Source: Paenibacillus_I sp035510375 (GTDB lineage: Bacteria; Bacillota; Bacilli; Paenibacillales; Paenibacillaceae). From it: 64,000 bases of DNA. Numbering within the stretch: the stretch's first letter is position 1; every line of letters starts with the position of its first letter. The notes under the pieces were generated by a model. That model was not told the origin of the DNA and searched no databases. It worked only from the letters and a program-made list of their open reading frames with translations. The stretch lies in assembly GCF_035510375.1 (NCBI RefSeq), contig NZ_DATKHG010000003.1. One strand, given 5' to 3'. Position numbers and translations under genes: made by a program. Positions 7,407 to 15,515 of this stretch are shown here, piece after piece.

Positions 7407-8378
7407 TCAATCGCGGTAGAAGTTGCGGAGCCAACGGTGCGGCTTCACCTTCGCCAGCTTGTCCCCGGGCAATCCTTTGCCGTCGCCCACCCGCATATTG
7501 CGCTCCACATTGCGCACCGAGCGCATGCCCGGAATGACGGTGGAAACCGCCGGATGGCTCAGCACATAACGCAGGGCGGCTTCCGGCATATCCTCGATGC
7601 CGATTTCCAGGTCCGCGGCGATTTTCCTCACCCGTTCATACACTTCCAGCTTGCGGTCGCCGCGGAAATAGTTGTTGCGGAAGTCGCCCTCCTCGAACGT
7701 CGTTTCCGGCGTAATCCGTCCGGTCAGCCCGCCCTCGTCCAGCGCGACGCGCACAATGACGCCGACATTATGCTTCAGGCAGGCCGGCAGCAGCTCATCC
7801 TCGGGGCTTTGCTCGAACATGTTGTAGATGACCTGAACCGTGTCGACGAGCCCCGTTTCGATCAGCTTGATCGCATTATTCGGCTCATAATCGTTGATCG
7901 AAACGCCGAAGAAACGAATTTTCCCCTGCTCCTTTAGCTTGCGTACGCCTTCCAGCCAGTCGCCCTTGTCCACCCATTCGTCGGACCACACATGAAATTG
8001 CTGCACGTCGATCGTATCGAGTCCGAGGTTGCGCAGGCTTTGCTCCGTGCTGGCGATCACATGCTCCGCGGGAAACGTCTCCTCTGCCGGAACGCCGGCG
8101 CGGGCCGGCCATTGATAGTTTTTCGGCGGAATTTTGGTCGCAACATAGATGGGGCCGCCGTGATCGCGGACGACTTGTCCGACGAGCTTCTCGCTATGGC
8201 CGTCCCCATAACCGAGCGCGGTGTCGATGAAATTCAGGCCAAGCTCGATCGAACGGTTAAGCGCGCGGAGCGACTCCTCGTCGGAGGCTCCGATCCATGA
8301 GGTTTTGCCGATTCCCCAAGCGCCGTAACCGACCTCCGACACTCTCAAGCCGGTCTTGCCGAGCATACGATAATTCAT
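7407..8378 (-). CDS. Aldo/keto reductase
   Basis: NADPH-dependent reductase of 323 residues with the AKR (beta/alpha)8 pattern: GYGAWGIG, FIDTALGYGDGHSEKLVG (Asp and Tyr of the catalytic tetrad), YVATKIPP (Lys) and VQQFHVWSDEW (His). The C-terminal STVIPGMRSVRNVERN binds the NADPH phosphate. A TATAAT box lies about 60 bases upstream. Its substrate cannot be assigned. Confidence 0.9.
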   Translation of the reverse strand: MNYRMLGKTGLRVSEVGYGAWGIGKTSWIGASDEESLRALNRSIELGLNFIDTALGYGDGHSEKLVGQVVRDHGGPIYVATKIPPKNYQWPARAGVPAEETFPAEHVIASTEQSLRNLGLDTIDVQQFHVWSDEWVDKGDWLEGVRKLKEQGKIRFFGVSINDYEPNNAIKLIETGLVDTVQVIYNMFEQSPEDELLPACLKHNVGVIVRVALDEGGLTGRITPETTFEEGDFRNNYFRGDRKLEVYERVRKIAADLEIGIEDMPEAALRYVLSHPAVSTVIPGMRSVRNVERNMRVGDGKGLPGDKLAKVKPHRWLRNFYRD

Positions 8379-8511
8379 TACTATCCCTCCAAATGATTAG
8401 AACTTATTCTTTCCGCTCCATTATAAGTCAGATTGCGGCTTTCGATAAGAACGGAAACGGGTGTCAGTAAGTAAACTTAAGGTAAGTAGCGGCAAATGGA
8501 CAACGGCGGCC

Positions 8512-8536
8512 AAAAAGGCCGGTTCTCGACCGGCCT
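8512..8536 (-). terminator. Terminator of the pirin gene
   Basis: AGGCCGGT (8516-8523) / ACCGGCCT (8529-8536), an 8-bp perfect stem with a 5-base loop. TTTTT follows on the minus strand. It lies 17 bases past the pirin stop. Confidence 0.85.
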
Positions 8537-8552
8537 ACTCCAAACGTCAGCT

Positions 8553-9407
8553 TTATACGAATTTGCCGTCCCGGTAATCCTGATACGCCTGCCTGATCTG
8601 CTCCTCGGTGTTCATGACGAACGGCCCACGGGCCGCAATCGGCTCACGCAGCGGCTGTCCCGCGTAGAGCAGCGCGCGAAGCGGCGTATCCGCGGTGATC
8701 GTCACCTCGCTGGGGAGTCCTTCCTCTCCGGGCCCCAACATCAGCGCTTGCCGCTCCGTACCTTTAACGCCTTCACGGCCGAAACGGCCTTCACCCTCCA
8801 ATACGAAGAAAAAACCGTTGTAGCCGCCCGGCAGGTCCTGCTTCACCGTGACGCCCGGCTCCAACCGAAATTCAACCATCGTTACGGGTACGACGTTGAC
8901 GGTAGGCGTCTTCACGCCGCCCGACTCGCCGGAGAATATACGGATCTTCGCCCCCGGCTCCTCGCGCACCGGCATGTTCGCCGCGCGCAGGTTCTGGTAC
9001 CGGGGCTCCGTCATCTTCTCCCCGCTCGGCAGATTGACCCACAGCTGCAAGGAATGGACGGTCTCGCCTTCGGCGGGATCCTCTTTATGAATAACGCCCC
9101 GGCCTGCGGTCATCCATTGGGCGTCGCCGGCCAGCAGCTCGTCCTTGCCGCCGGATTTGTTGTCGTAATGCTCCAGTCTCCCTTCCATCACATACGTGAC
9201 GGTCTCAATGCCGCGATGCGGATGCACGTCGAAAGAACCTCTGCCGAACCAGTCCTCCGCCAGCAGCAGAAACGGATCGTGCTCTTCGAAATGCCCCGGA
9301 CCGGGCTCCAGAATCAAGCTGTTCCGATGCGTGGAACTAATGTCGTTTTTGCGCGCGTTCCAGACGCGTTTGATGCCGCGCTGTGTCCGTTGCCCATTAT
9401 CGCTCAT
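8553..9407 (-). CDS. Pirin-family cupin protein
   Basis: Two-cupin protein of 284 residues. The N-terminal cupin holds the metal-binding motif FDVHPHRGIETVTYVMEG (two His), EHYDNKSGG and the Glu of HKEDP; the C-terminal cupin ends in a conserved GPFVMNTEEQIRQAYQDYRDGKF. Bacterial pirins bind iron or another metal and some are quercetin 2,3-dioxygenases. The enzymatic role here is not known. It is monocistronic, with its own terminator. Confidence 0.9.
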   Translation of the reverse strand: MSDNGQRTQRGIKRVWNARKNDISSTHRNSLILEPGPGHFEEHDPFLLLAEDWFGRGSFDVHPHRGIETVTYVMEGRLEHYDNKSGGKDELLAGDAQWMTAGRGVIHKEDPAEGETVHSLQLWVNLPSGEKMTEPRYQNLRAANMPVREEPGAKIRIFSGESGGVKTPTVNVVPVTMVEFRLEPGVTVKQDLPGGYNGFFFVLEGEGRFGREGVKGTERQALMLGPGEEGLPSEVTITADTPLRALLYAGQPLREPIAARGPFVMNTEEQIRQAYQDYRDGKFV

Positions 9408-9731
9408 TCATTTTTCCCTCCTCTTCCGGCCCTTCGCCGCTTCCGCGGCGACGTCGGTTGCTATGATTATAGGACCATCACTTACAAAAATCAAGCAACT
9501 ATATTCCATGACAGACAGCGACCGACAGCATCCGAAAAACCGGGGTGGCGAGAGCCTCAAATTTGTCCGCTAAAGGTCCGATTTCCGTGTCGGATTCGTT
9601 TCACGGGCTTTCGTTTGCTGTAATGATGACTGTTGGCGCCTGTTATAAAACCTCATATTTCCTTTATTTTTTCCTCACAATTATCCGGTATGATGGGCTT
9701 GTCCGAAAAAATCCGAAATCGGGTGATGAGA
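9408..9731. other. Intergenic region between pirin and the Spo0E-like gene
   Basis: About 320 bases, divergent between the pirin gene (minus) and the Spo0E-like gene (plus). It becomes AT-rich towards its right end, where a TATGAT box at about 9689-9694 could start the Spo0E transcript. I see no other gene, RNA structure or repeat here. Confidence 0.5.
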
Positions 9732-9890
9732 ATGGAAATTCAGGAACAAATATGCCGAATGAAAAAAGAATTGCTTCGAATCGCCGAGCGCAACCGGATG
9801 AACCTGCTTCATCCCGATGTGATTCGGGTCAGCCAAGAGCTGGACGTATTAATCGTGAAATCGATGGTACGCGGTACGAAAACGGCCTGA
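9732..9890 (+). CDS. Spo0E-like aspartyl-phosphate phosphatase
   Basis: Small regulator of 52 residues that dephosphorylates Spo0A-P in known relatives and so delays sporulation. It begins MEIQEQICRMKKELLRIAE and has the family signature VSQELDVLIV, in which the SQELD segment contacts the response regulator. ATG 9732 was chosen because GGGTG lies 6 bases ahead; ATG 9726 is also in frame. It is followed by a strong terminator. It is evidence for a spore-forming host. Confidence 0.85.
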   Translation: MEIQEQICRMKKELLRIAERNRMNLLHPDVIRVSQELDVLIVKSMVRGTKTA

Positions 9891-9932
9891 AGCGAAAAAA
9901 ATTATACGTCCCCATATGTTGACGAAACGGCA

Positions 9933-9970
9933 AAAGCCCCCGAATCCTTCAGCGATTCGGAGGCTTTTTG
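9933..9970. terminator. Terminator after the Spo0E-like gene
   Basis: AAAGCCcCCGAATC / GATTCGGaGGCTTTTT folds into a long stem with one mismatch and a 7-base loop. It ends in TTTTT on the plus strand and has A-rich sequence on the other side, so it can serve both convergent genes. Confidence 0.85.
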
Positions 9971-9974
9971 TCCG

Positions 9975-10156
9975 TCAGCGCAATAACGTCCATTTGCTTC
10001 CATCCCACTTGACCGTATCTCCGGGCGTGATGCCGTCCGCGGCTTTGCCGGCGTCCACACGGACCTCTTTGCCGTTTGCGCGAATCCGAAGCCACCCGCC
10101 TTCCCTCCTGACGACAAGGGCCGTTCGCTCGACGGCTCAGCGGGATTTTTGGTCAT
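9975..10156 (-). pseudogene. Small gene apparently broken by a frameshift
   Basis: ATG 10156 follows a good ribosome binding site (AGGGGAAGTGG) but its frame soon loses coherence. A second frame, open from 10136 to the TGA at 9975, encodes a protein-like sequence (ALVVRREGGWLRIRANGKEV, then RVDAGKAADGITPGDTVKWD, ending WTLLR) but has no start codon and begins after a TGA. Joining the frames needs a one-base shift near 10137. It is either a frameshifted small gene or a sequencing error. The family is unknown. Confidence 0.45.
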
Positions 10157-10237
10157 CCACTTCCCCTCAGCTCCTCCCGCTCTATCCTGTATACAGAAGG
10201 TAACACATCGGATCCGGGCTGTCATGAGGCGGTTTTC

Positions 10238-10864
10238 TTAATGGAAAAAAAGCGGCGCCGGCTCGGTCGTTTCAACCGTGAGCCGCAGCCTGTCCGCGCC
10301 GAGCGGCTCAAACCGGTTCTGCCACAACGTTTTGTCCCGCAGCGAGGGATCGAGCCACGCCTCCTGGACATCCGGCTCTAGAAAAAGCGGCACGCCGCTG
10401 AAATAAGCGCCTGCCTCGCCCTCGGGCGAAGTCGTGACGATCGTGAAGGACCGGTGAACGGCGCCGCGCGGGTCGATCCGTTCCTCATAGATGCCGGCCA
10501 TACCGAATAAAGCCCGGTCCTTGACGGTGAGCCGGGCCTGGCGCTTCACCTTGCCGTCGTCCTGCATGCGTCGGGTAAGGGCGGTGCCGGGAACGACACA
10601 ACGCTGCTTTTTGACGATCCTATCAAAAATCGGCTTGGACAAGACGCCGCGCAGGTCGGCATGGACCGAATCCTTCGCCCAGAAAGGAAACAGGCCCCAG
10701 CGGGATTCGACCAGCATGCGCTCCCGCCTGCGGCCGACAATAATCGGCACATCGTCCGTCGGTTCGATCCGGCCGCGCGGCTGGTGCACCGCGATCACTT
10801 TATTGATTTCAAATTGCTCGCGGATTTCTTCCAACCCGGCTGTTAAGGCGAACGTTTCGTTCAT
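10238..10864 (-). CDS. SRAP-fold protein lacking the catalytic residues (HMCES/YedK relative)
   Basis: SRAP proteins crosslink to abasic sites in single-stranded DNA through Cys2. Family landmarks are clear: FALTAGLEEI, RWGLFPFWAKD, KKQRCVVPG, SFTIVTTSP and PLFLEPDVQEAWLDP, in the normal order over 208 residues. The active site, however, is gone. The protein starts MNET instead of MCGR, the Asn of the usual INAR segment is absent, the FYEW Glu is replaced in GTALTRRM, and the His before MPVIL is missing. It sits next to ligase and ku remnants. Probably a non-catalytic paralogue. Confidence 0.75.
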   Translation of the reverse strand: MNETFALTAGLEEIREQFEINKVIAVHQPRGRIEPTDDVPIIVGRRRERMLVESRWGLFPFWAKDSVHADLRGVLSKPIFDRIVKKQRCVVPGTALTRRMQDDGKVKRQARLTVKDRALFGMAGIYEERIDPRGAVHRSFTIVTTSPEGEAGAYFSGVPLFLEPDVQEAWLDPSLRDKTLWQNRFEPLGADRLRLTVETTEPAPLFFH

Positions 10865-10990
10865 GGCACACGCTCCTTTGGTTTACAGTATCCGCCAAAA
10901 GAAGCAGCCTATGCATCCTTCTTGCCATAAAACGCGGCGCTCCCTTGTCAGCTTTTCGGCGGATAAGGATCGTTGCCGCAACTGCGGGAT

Positions 10991-11689
10991 TCATTTGGCA
11001 TCGATAATGCCGTTGCGGCGTACCGCAAGGCTGGCAATGCGGCCTTCCCTGATGAGAATGCCGACGGCTTCGGCTTCGATGCGCAGCGCCGTTTTGCGCT
11101 TGAACCAGTCCGCGTGATCTTTTCCCGCCGCATATTGGCTGTCCTTGCGCTTGGCGACGACGCCCTCCCAGCCGCGCTCCGCCACCCACTCCCAGAGCCG
11201 GTCGCCGTCCGCGAACGAATCCGCGAGGAAGAACGTTTCGGATTCACCCCAGGACTCGACAAGCTCGGTCAATAAGGCCAACCGTTCCGTAAGCGGCCGC
11301 GGCCGCAAGTCGTCTCCGTCCGCGGCAAGCAGATCGAACAAAATGTATTGGACCGGCTTCTGCAAAGCGGCGGCGGTGATCAGCCTGGAATCGCTCAGCT
11401 TGTCCCGCTGCTGCAGCCGCTGAAAGCTCGGCGTGCCGGAAGCTTCATCGAGAATGACGGCCTCTCCGTCCAGCACGAAAGAGCCTTTCAATCGTGAGAG
11501 CGCGTAGTCCAGCTCGGGAAAAGGCTTGTTTTTCGACAGCATCGTATTGGAGTAAAGCCGGGCGCTGCCGTCGTTCACATGGGCGACAATGCGGTAGCCG
11601 TCCCATTTCAGCTGATAAAGCCATTGCTCTCCCTTCGGCAATTGGGCGGTCAGGATCGGAGACATGGGAACAAAAGGACGCAGCTTCAT
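10991..11689 (-). CDS. ATP-dependent DNA ligase (LigD ligase-domain type), C-terminally truncated
   Basis: NHEJ-type ligase. The adenylation domain is intact by eye: YQLKWDGYR (nucleotidyl Lys, motif I, about residue 28), VLDGEAVILDE, YILFDLLAADG, EGVVAKRKDSQY (motif IV) and WFKRKT (motif V). The 232-residue protein ends about 25 residues into the OB-fold, where related proteins continue for a further 70 or so, and no other frame downstream resembles the missing part. ATG 11689 is three bases after the ku stop, so the two were one operon. Activity is doubtful. Confidence 0.75.
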   Translation of the reverse strand: MKLRPFVPMSPILTAQLPKGEQWLYQLKWDGYRIVAHVNDGSARLYSNTMLSKNKPFPELDYALSRLKGSFVLDGEAVILDEASGTPSFQRLQQRDKLSDSRLITAAALQKPVQYILFDLLAADGDDLRPRPLTERLALLTELVESWGESETFFLADSFADGDRLWEWVAERGWEGVVAKRKDSQYAAGKDHADWFKRKTALRIEAEAVGILIREGRIASLAVRRNGIIDAK

Positions 11690-11692
11690 CCG

Positions 11693-12148
11693 TCAGCTCC
11701 CCGTCCGTTTCGATCCGGACGATTTGGCCCGCTTTGTCCGCTTCGCGGCGCCGGTCTCCTTGTCCGCATTGTCCTTTTTCCCGCCCGCAGCCGGCTTGGC
11801 TCCTGCCGCCGTCTTTCGCTTCTTCGCGCCCCCGGCCGTTTCCGCGCCGGCCGAGTCACGCTGCTGTAGGCTTGCCCGCAGCGCTTCCATAAGGTCGACG
11901 ACGTTCGTTTTTTTCTCCTACTTCTCGAACGTCACGAAATGGCCCGGCTCATATTCATAGCCCTTTACGATTTCGCTCCACTTCACTTCCCCGTCGCATT
12001 TCGGGCATGTTCTGGCGTAATGGATCAGGACATGGAACTCCTTATGCAGCATTTTCATCGCAATGTCGTTTTCCTGCGTAGCGGTGAATATTTTGACCGG
12101 CACATTGACGAGCCCGAAGCTGACGGCCCCTTTCCATATCGTCTGCAT
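11693..12148 (-). pseudogene. ku: ku, DNA end-binding protein, with internal deletion and stop codon
   Basis: The start is a normal bacterial Ku: MQTIWKGAVSFGLVNVPVKI, HYARTCPKCDGEVKWSEIVK and GYEYEPGHFVTFEK, with GGAGGGG ahead of ATG 12148. The next codon is TAG (11918-11920). In the same frame the sequence resumes as EKKTNVVDLMEALRASLQQR plus a Lys/Ala-rich tail, which is the usual Ku C-terminus. About 150 codons remain; a typical Ku has 270-310. The central barrel that rings the DNA is therefore deleted. NHEJ is presumably inactive unless another ku exists elsewhere. Confidence 0.85.
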
Positions 12149-12311
12149 GCGTACCCCTCCACTCGGTTGTCCCACTCGTACCTTCCTATAACCCCCGTGG
12201 AAGAGCGCGAATCATGGAGAAATGCGGTCAAAATAATCCCAAAAAGTGACGTGATGCTGTGTAGCTTAATCCGATTACTTTTCGGGGACCCCATAAGGAT
12301 ATAAAATATAC

Positions 12312-12336
12312 AAAAAACGCCTTGCCCGCCGGCAAG
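12312..12336 (-). terminator. Terminator of the 57-residue small gene
   Basis: CTTGCC (12321-12326) / GGCAAG (12331-12336) with flanking pairing. On the minus strand it is followed by GCGTTTTTTG. It lies about 30 bases past the small-gene stop. Confidence 0.75.
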
Positions 12337-12367
12337 ACGCTTCCCGTTTCCGTTTGCATTTGAATGG

Positions 12368-12541
12368 TTATGTTTCGATAATCTCGTCCAGCTCGCTGTC
12401 GCGGCGGTTCGCTGCACGCTTGACGTCCCGGTCCGGCTTGCTGCCTCCCTGCAGCTCCGTTGCGGCCTCGATCTGCTGCTGCAGCTGCCCCTCAGCCTGG
12501 CCGATGCCGTGCGCGCCTTGATGGTTGCGGCTTGTCGCCAT
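12368..12541 (-). CDS. Small hydrophilic protein of 57 residues
   Basis: ATG 12541 follows AAGGAGGCAACCGAA, a strong ribosome binding site, and the frame is closed by its own terminator, so this is a real small gene. The protein (MATSRNHQGAHGIGQAEGQL, ending RRDSELDEIIET) is polar, Gln-rich in the middle (QLQQQIEAATELQG) and has no membrane segment. A weak sigma-G-like promoter (GTATG, 18 bases, CGTATGA on the minus strand) lies about 20 bases ahead. The family is not recognised; a spore-associated role is only a guess. Confidence 0.65.
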   Translation of the reverse strand: MATSRNHQGAHGIGQAEGQLQQQIEAATELQGGSKPDRDVKRAANRRDSELDEIIET

Positions 12542-12608
12542 TTCGGTTGCCTCCTTATCGTTCTCATACGAACAGGAGTATTATTGGCCATACGCCCGAA
12601 AATGATGA

Positions 12609-13142
12609 CTACAGGTCCCGGCTCGTTTGCCAGTCCTGTTCCGAGATGCCTTCCTCGACCGCGAACTCGAAATCCTCGATATCGTAAATCTGAACCGGCG
12701 CTTCCGCTTCGATGATCCGGTCCTGCAGCTCGAGCTGGTCGGTCAGCAGCGGAATTTGCAGCCTGCCGGCCGTCAAAATTTGTTCCGTCTCGATCGGATC
12801 GAAAAACTCCCCGAACTGCGCGTTGTCCAGCGCGTTCATGACAATAAACGACACATTTTCGTTCAGGATCAAAGGGGAGCTTTCCCGCCAGGGAACCTGG
12901 AGCGCGCGTTCGATTTTTTTCTTGTTGAGCGGATCCTGGAAAAATTCGATCAGCTCGGCGATTTTCGTTTTGACGTGCCGGTCGTCCTCCGGATCGTCCA
13001 TGACCGGTTCCGCGCCTTCTTTCATATCGTATAATTCCATAATAGTGGAATAGGGAATCACATAATCGACCGGACGGTTCGGCACGAGCAGCTGCCCGTA
13101 TGTCGCCACCATCACGGCTTCGATGACAAAACGCCGACGCAT
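12609..13142 (-). CDS. Conserved-looking protein of unknown function, 177 residues
   Basis: ATG 13142 follows CAAGGAGGAATTGCCC. The protein begins MRRRFVIEAVMVATYGQLLV and has an acidic middle (MKEGAEPVMDDPEDDRHVK) and C-terminus. The pattern VMNALDNAQFGEFFDPIETE and TDQLELQDRIIEAEAP suggests a soluble alpha-helical protein. No catalytic motif is visible and I do not recognise a family. It stands alone between the 57-residue gene and the divergent ypdA. Confidence 0.75.
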   Translation of the reverse strand: MRRRFVIEAVMVATYGQLLVPNRPVDYVIPYSTIMELYDMKEGAEPVMDDPEDDRHVKTKIAELIEFFQDPLNKKKIERALQVPWRESSPLILNENVSFIVMNALDNAQFGEFFDPIETEQILTAGRLQIPLLTDQLELQDRIIEAEAPVQIYDIEDFEFAVEEGISEQDWQTSRDL

Positions 13143-13392
13143 GGGCAATTCCTCCTTGTCAGTAAACACAATACAGCATTTCCCGCGCGCGTTCAAGCCC
13201 GGACGGAGTTCCGGACGGAGTTCCGGACGACCTGAGAAACGGAGTCTCACACGGCGAGCGCGCATGAACTTGTACCTTATTATACATCATTCCGCCGATC
13301 GTACACAGGTCGGTTCGTTGATCGTGGCGGCTGCGGATAGTACAATAAGGTTGATTCGCGTCGACGGAAGGCGCAAGGAGGTACATAATAGG

Positions 13393-14379
13393 ATGCATAC
13401 CGAACGAATCATCATCATCGGAGCCGGCCCGTGCGGCCTGGCGGCGGCGATCGAGCTGCAGCGGGCCGGGTTTGATCCGCTCATTATCGAGAAGCGGAAC
13501 GTCGTCCATTCGATCTCGCAGTATCCCGTCTACCTGCAATTTTTCAGCTCGCCGGAGCTGCTGGAGATCGGGGACATTCCTTTTACGACCACAGGCGACA
13601 AGCCGACTCGGATCGAAGCGTTGAATTATTACCGCAGCGTCGCCCTGAGGCGCGAGGTACGGATGCATACATACACCGAGGTTACGCGGCTTGCGCCCTT
13701 GCCCGACGGCCGGTTCTCGCTGGAAGCCCGCAACCGTTACGGCAAGCCGCTGCGGTACGAGGCGGATCGCGTCGTCATCGCGACCGGCTACTTTGACCAC
13801 CCGAACATGCTCGGCATTCCGGGCGAAGAACTCGACAAGGTCAGCCACTTTTTTCGCGAGGCCCATCCGTACACCCGCACCCGGGTCGTCATCATCGGCG
13901 GCAGCAACTCGGCGATCGACGCCGCCCTGGAGCTGGATCGGGTCGGAGCGGAGGTTACCGTGGTGTATCGGGGAGCGGGTTATGCCTCGGGAATCAAGCC
14001 GTGGGTGCTTCCGCTGTTCGAGAGCAAGGCCGCGAAAGGCCGGATCAGGATGATGTTCGCTTCACAGGTCGTATCGATTGAAGAGGAATCGGTTACGGTG
14101 TCTACCGCGGGCGGCGAGGAGCGGCTGCCGAACGACTTCGTGCTGGCGCTCACCGGCTTTCACCCGGACCGCCGGTTTCTGTCGGAAACGGGCGTGCGCA
14201 TCGAGCCGGAAGGCTGGCCGTTTTTCGACGAGAATACGATGGAGACGAACGTGCCTGGCGTCTATCTGGCCGGCGTCGTCGCCTCCAGGCGCGAAGCCAA
14301 CGAAATATTCATCGAAACCGGACGCTTCCACGGCCGCAAAATTGCCGCGCATCTGATCGGCGAGCGGGGAACCCGATAA
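13393..14379 (+). CDS. ypdA: YpdA-type bacillithiol disulfide reductase
   Basis: FAD- and NADPH-dependent reductase that converts oxidised bacillithiol back to the thiol. The 328-residue protein has the N-terminal FAD motif IIIIGAGPCGLAAAIEL (with the Cys typical of YpdA) and the second Rossmann motif VVIIGGSNSAIDAALEL. The closing segment has VPGVYLAGVVASRREANEIF. ATG 13393 follows AAGGAGG by 11 bases. Together with the LmbE-type deacetylase at 4.7 kb it indicates a bacillithiol-making host. Confidence 0.88.
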   Translation: MHTERIIIIGAGPCGLAAAIELQRAGFDPLIIEKRNVVHSISQYPVYLQFFSSPELLEIGDIPFTTTGDKPTRIEALNYYRSVALRREVRMHTYTEVTRLAPLPDGRFSLEARNRYGKPLRYEADRVVIATGYFDHPNMLGIPGEELDKVSHFFREAHPYTRTRVVIIGGSNSAIDAALELDRVGAEVTVVYRGAGYASGIKPWVLPLFESKAAKGRIRMMFASQVVSIEEESVTVSTAGGEERLPNDFVLALTGFHPDRRFLSETGVRIEPEGWPFFDENTMETNVPGVYLAGVVASRREANEIFIETGRFHGRKIAAHLIGERGTR

Positions 14380-14455
14380 AGACCGAAATCCAGCGTTAAA
14401 CTCCACGGTATGTATCAGAGGTATTGCGTTCCATGGAACTGGCCATCTTCATTCA

Positions 14456-14490
14456 AAAAGGCGCCGCGGCGTAGGCCGTCGGCACCTTTT
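14456..14490. terminator. Bidirectional terminator between ypdA and the DUF4395 gene
   Basis: AAAAGGcGCCG and CGGCaCCTTTT pair around a GC-rich loop, with A-rich and T-rich flanks. It lies between two convergent genes. Confidence 0.65.
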
Positions 14491-14526
14491 CGTTTTTTCC
14501 CTGAACAGCGATTGCCTTAAACCGGT

Positions 14527-14934
14527 TCACGCCCGAAGCCTTGCCCGGAATTGCTTGAATTGAAAGTATATGGTGCACCCCACGCAATAGCCGTACACCG
14601 CGATAAAAGCCGCAATCGCCAGCATGCCCGCCAATACGTACCCCGCCGTCAGCCACCCGAGCGCCCAGCAAATGAGGGAGCCCGTCAAAAAGGTAAGAGC
14701 CAGCGTGTTGTTGAACCGCGTAAGCTCGGCGGCCTGCGTCCCGCCTTCCGGCTTCAGGAAAGGCTTCGCCAGCGCGATGAAAAGGTTATAGCGCAAGCCG
14801 AGCAGAAAGCCGATCAACTGGATAACGAACAGGACTGCCAGCAGCCACGGCAAATCAAGAACAATCGCGGCGAGCACCGTCAGCACGATGCCGATTTGGT
14901 TCGTTTTGACGTAAGCCGTCGGGATTTCCTTCAT
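14527..14934 (-). CDS. DUF4395 membrane protein
   Basis: The 135-residue protein has four hydrophobic segments (about residues 12-28, 30-48, 75-95 and 97-118). A short loop carries RYNLFIALAKPFLK, and YGYCVGC sits in the last helix, a pattern seen in DUF4395 proteins. The cytoplasmic start MKEIPTAYVKTNQIG is typical. The function of the family is unknown; the Cys pair suggests a redox or metal role. Own ribosome binding site GGAGG at the start. Confidence 0.75.
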   Translation of the reverse strand: MKEIPTAYVKTNQIGIVLTVLAAIVLDLPWLLAVLFVIQLIGFLLGLRYNLFIALAKPFLKPEGGTQAAELTRFNNTLALTFLTGSLICWALGWLTAGYVLAGMLAIAAFIAVYGYCVGCTIYFQFKQFRARLRA

Positions 14935-14975
14935 GGAACCCCTCCTTTCTTACCGCTATCGCGGCATCGAAGCAA

Positions 14976-15512
14976 TCAAGAAAGAAACCTGCCCCGCACC
15001 GATGTCCCGTCCGCTCCCGTATGAGAAATCACCGTCTCGATTCGCTGCATGCGGATGATCTCATTTTTCTCCAGTCCGGTGCGGAAATAAGCATGCATAT
15101 ATGCCGCTTCCAGAAAAGTGAGCGCGGGATAGACGGCGATATTGCCGTTCGTATAAGGGTTGTCGAGCAGCACCTGCCACTCCCCGGAACGCCGCTCCGC
15201 CGGCACGCTGCCGAATATTGCCGATTTGTAGCCGATGATGCCCTCGTACTCCCGCCAGATCTCCGCCCAGGATGGACTGACCGCGCCCGGGTTAGGCAGC
15301 GCGGCTTTCCCGCGTGCGAGCAGCCGCCCCGCCTCGTCGGCTTCCTCTTCGTCGTACTTTTGCAAATAAATGCGGAAATCCTCCAGAAACCGGCGCACGG
15401 CCGCGAAGCCCTCCTTCACGAGCTCCGCACCGAACGCGGTTTCCCCGCCCGAGGCGGCTGCCCTGAAAGAAGCGAACGCCACGCCGCTTGTCGTTATCGA
15501 CATGTCGGCCAT
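14976..15512 (-). CDS. Protein of unknown function in the pyruvate:ferredoxin oxidoreductase operon
   Basis: The 178-residue soluble protein starts three bases after the stop of the fused alpha/beta subunit, so it is almost certainly cotranslated with it. Features include a helical middle (AVRRFLEDFRIYLQKYDEEE), an aromatic-rich PSWAEIWREYEGIIGYK and a C-terminal LTFLEAAYMHAYFRTGLEKN. No cofactor motif is visible. ATG 15512 or the ATG at 15503 (better spaced behind AGGGG) may be the start. It could be an accessory or maturation protein of the enzyme; that is inference from position. Confidence 0.7.
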   Translation of the reverse strand: MADMSITTSGVAFASFRAAASGGETAFGAELVKEGFAAVRRFLEDFRIYLQKYDEEEADEAGRLLARGKAALPNPGAVSPSWAEIWREYEGIIGYKSAIFGSVPAERRSGEWQVLLDNPYTNGNIAVYPALTFLEAAYMHAYFRTGLEKNEIIRMQRIETVISHTGADGTSVRGRFLS

Positions 15513-15515
15513 CCC

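Noticed and set aside
10850..10862. GAACGTTTCGTTC as a possible second LexA box at the SRAP gene
   Set aside because: The half-sites are 5 bases apart instead of 4, and the sequence lies inside the first codons of the gene; it does not fit the LexA consensus.
13200..13230. Tandem GGACGGAGTTCC copies as a possible operator or CRISPR-like repeat
   Set aside because: Only two full 12-bp copies plus a part, no spacers; most likely slippage in the leader between two divergent genes.
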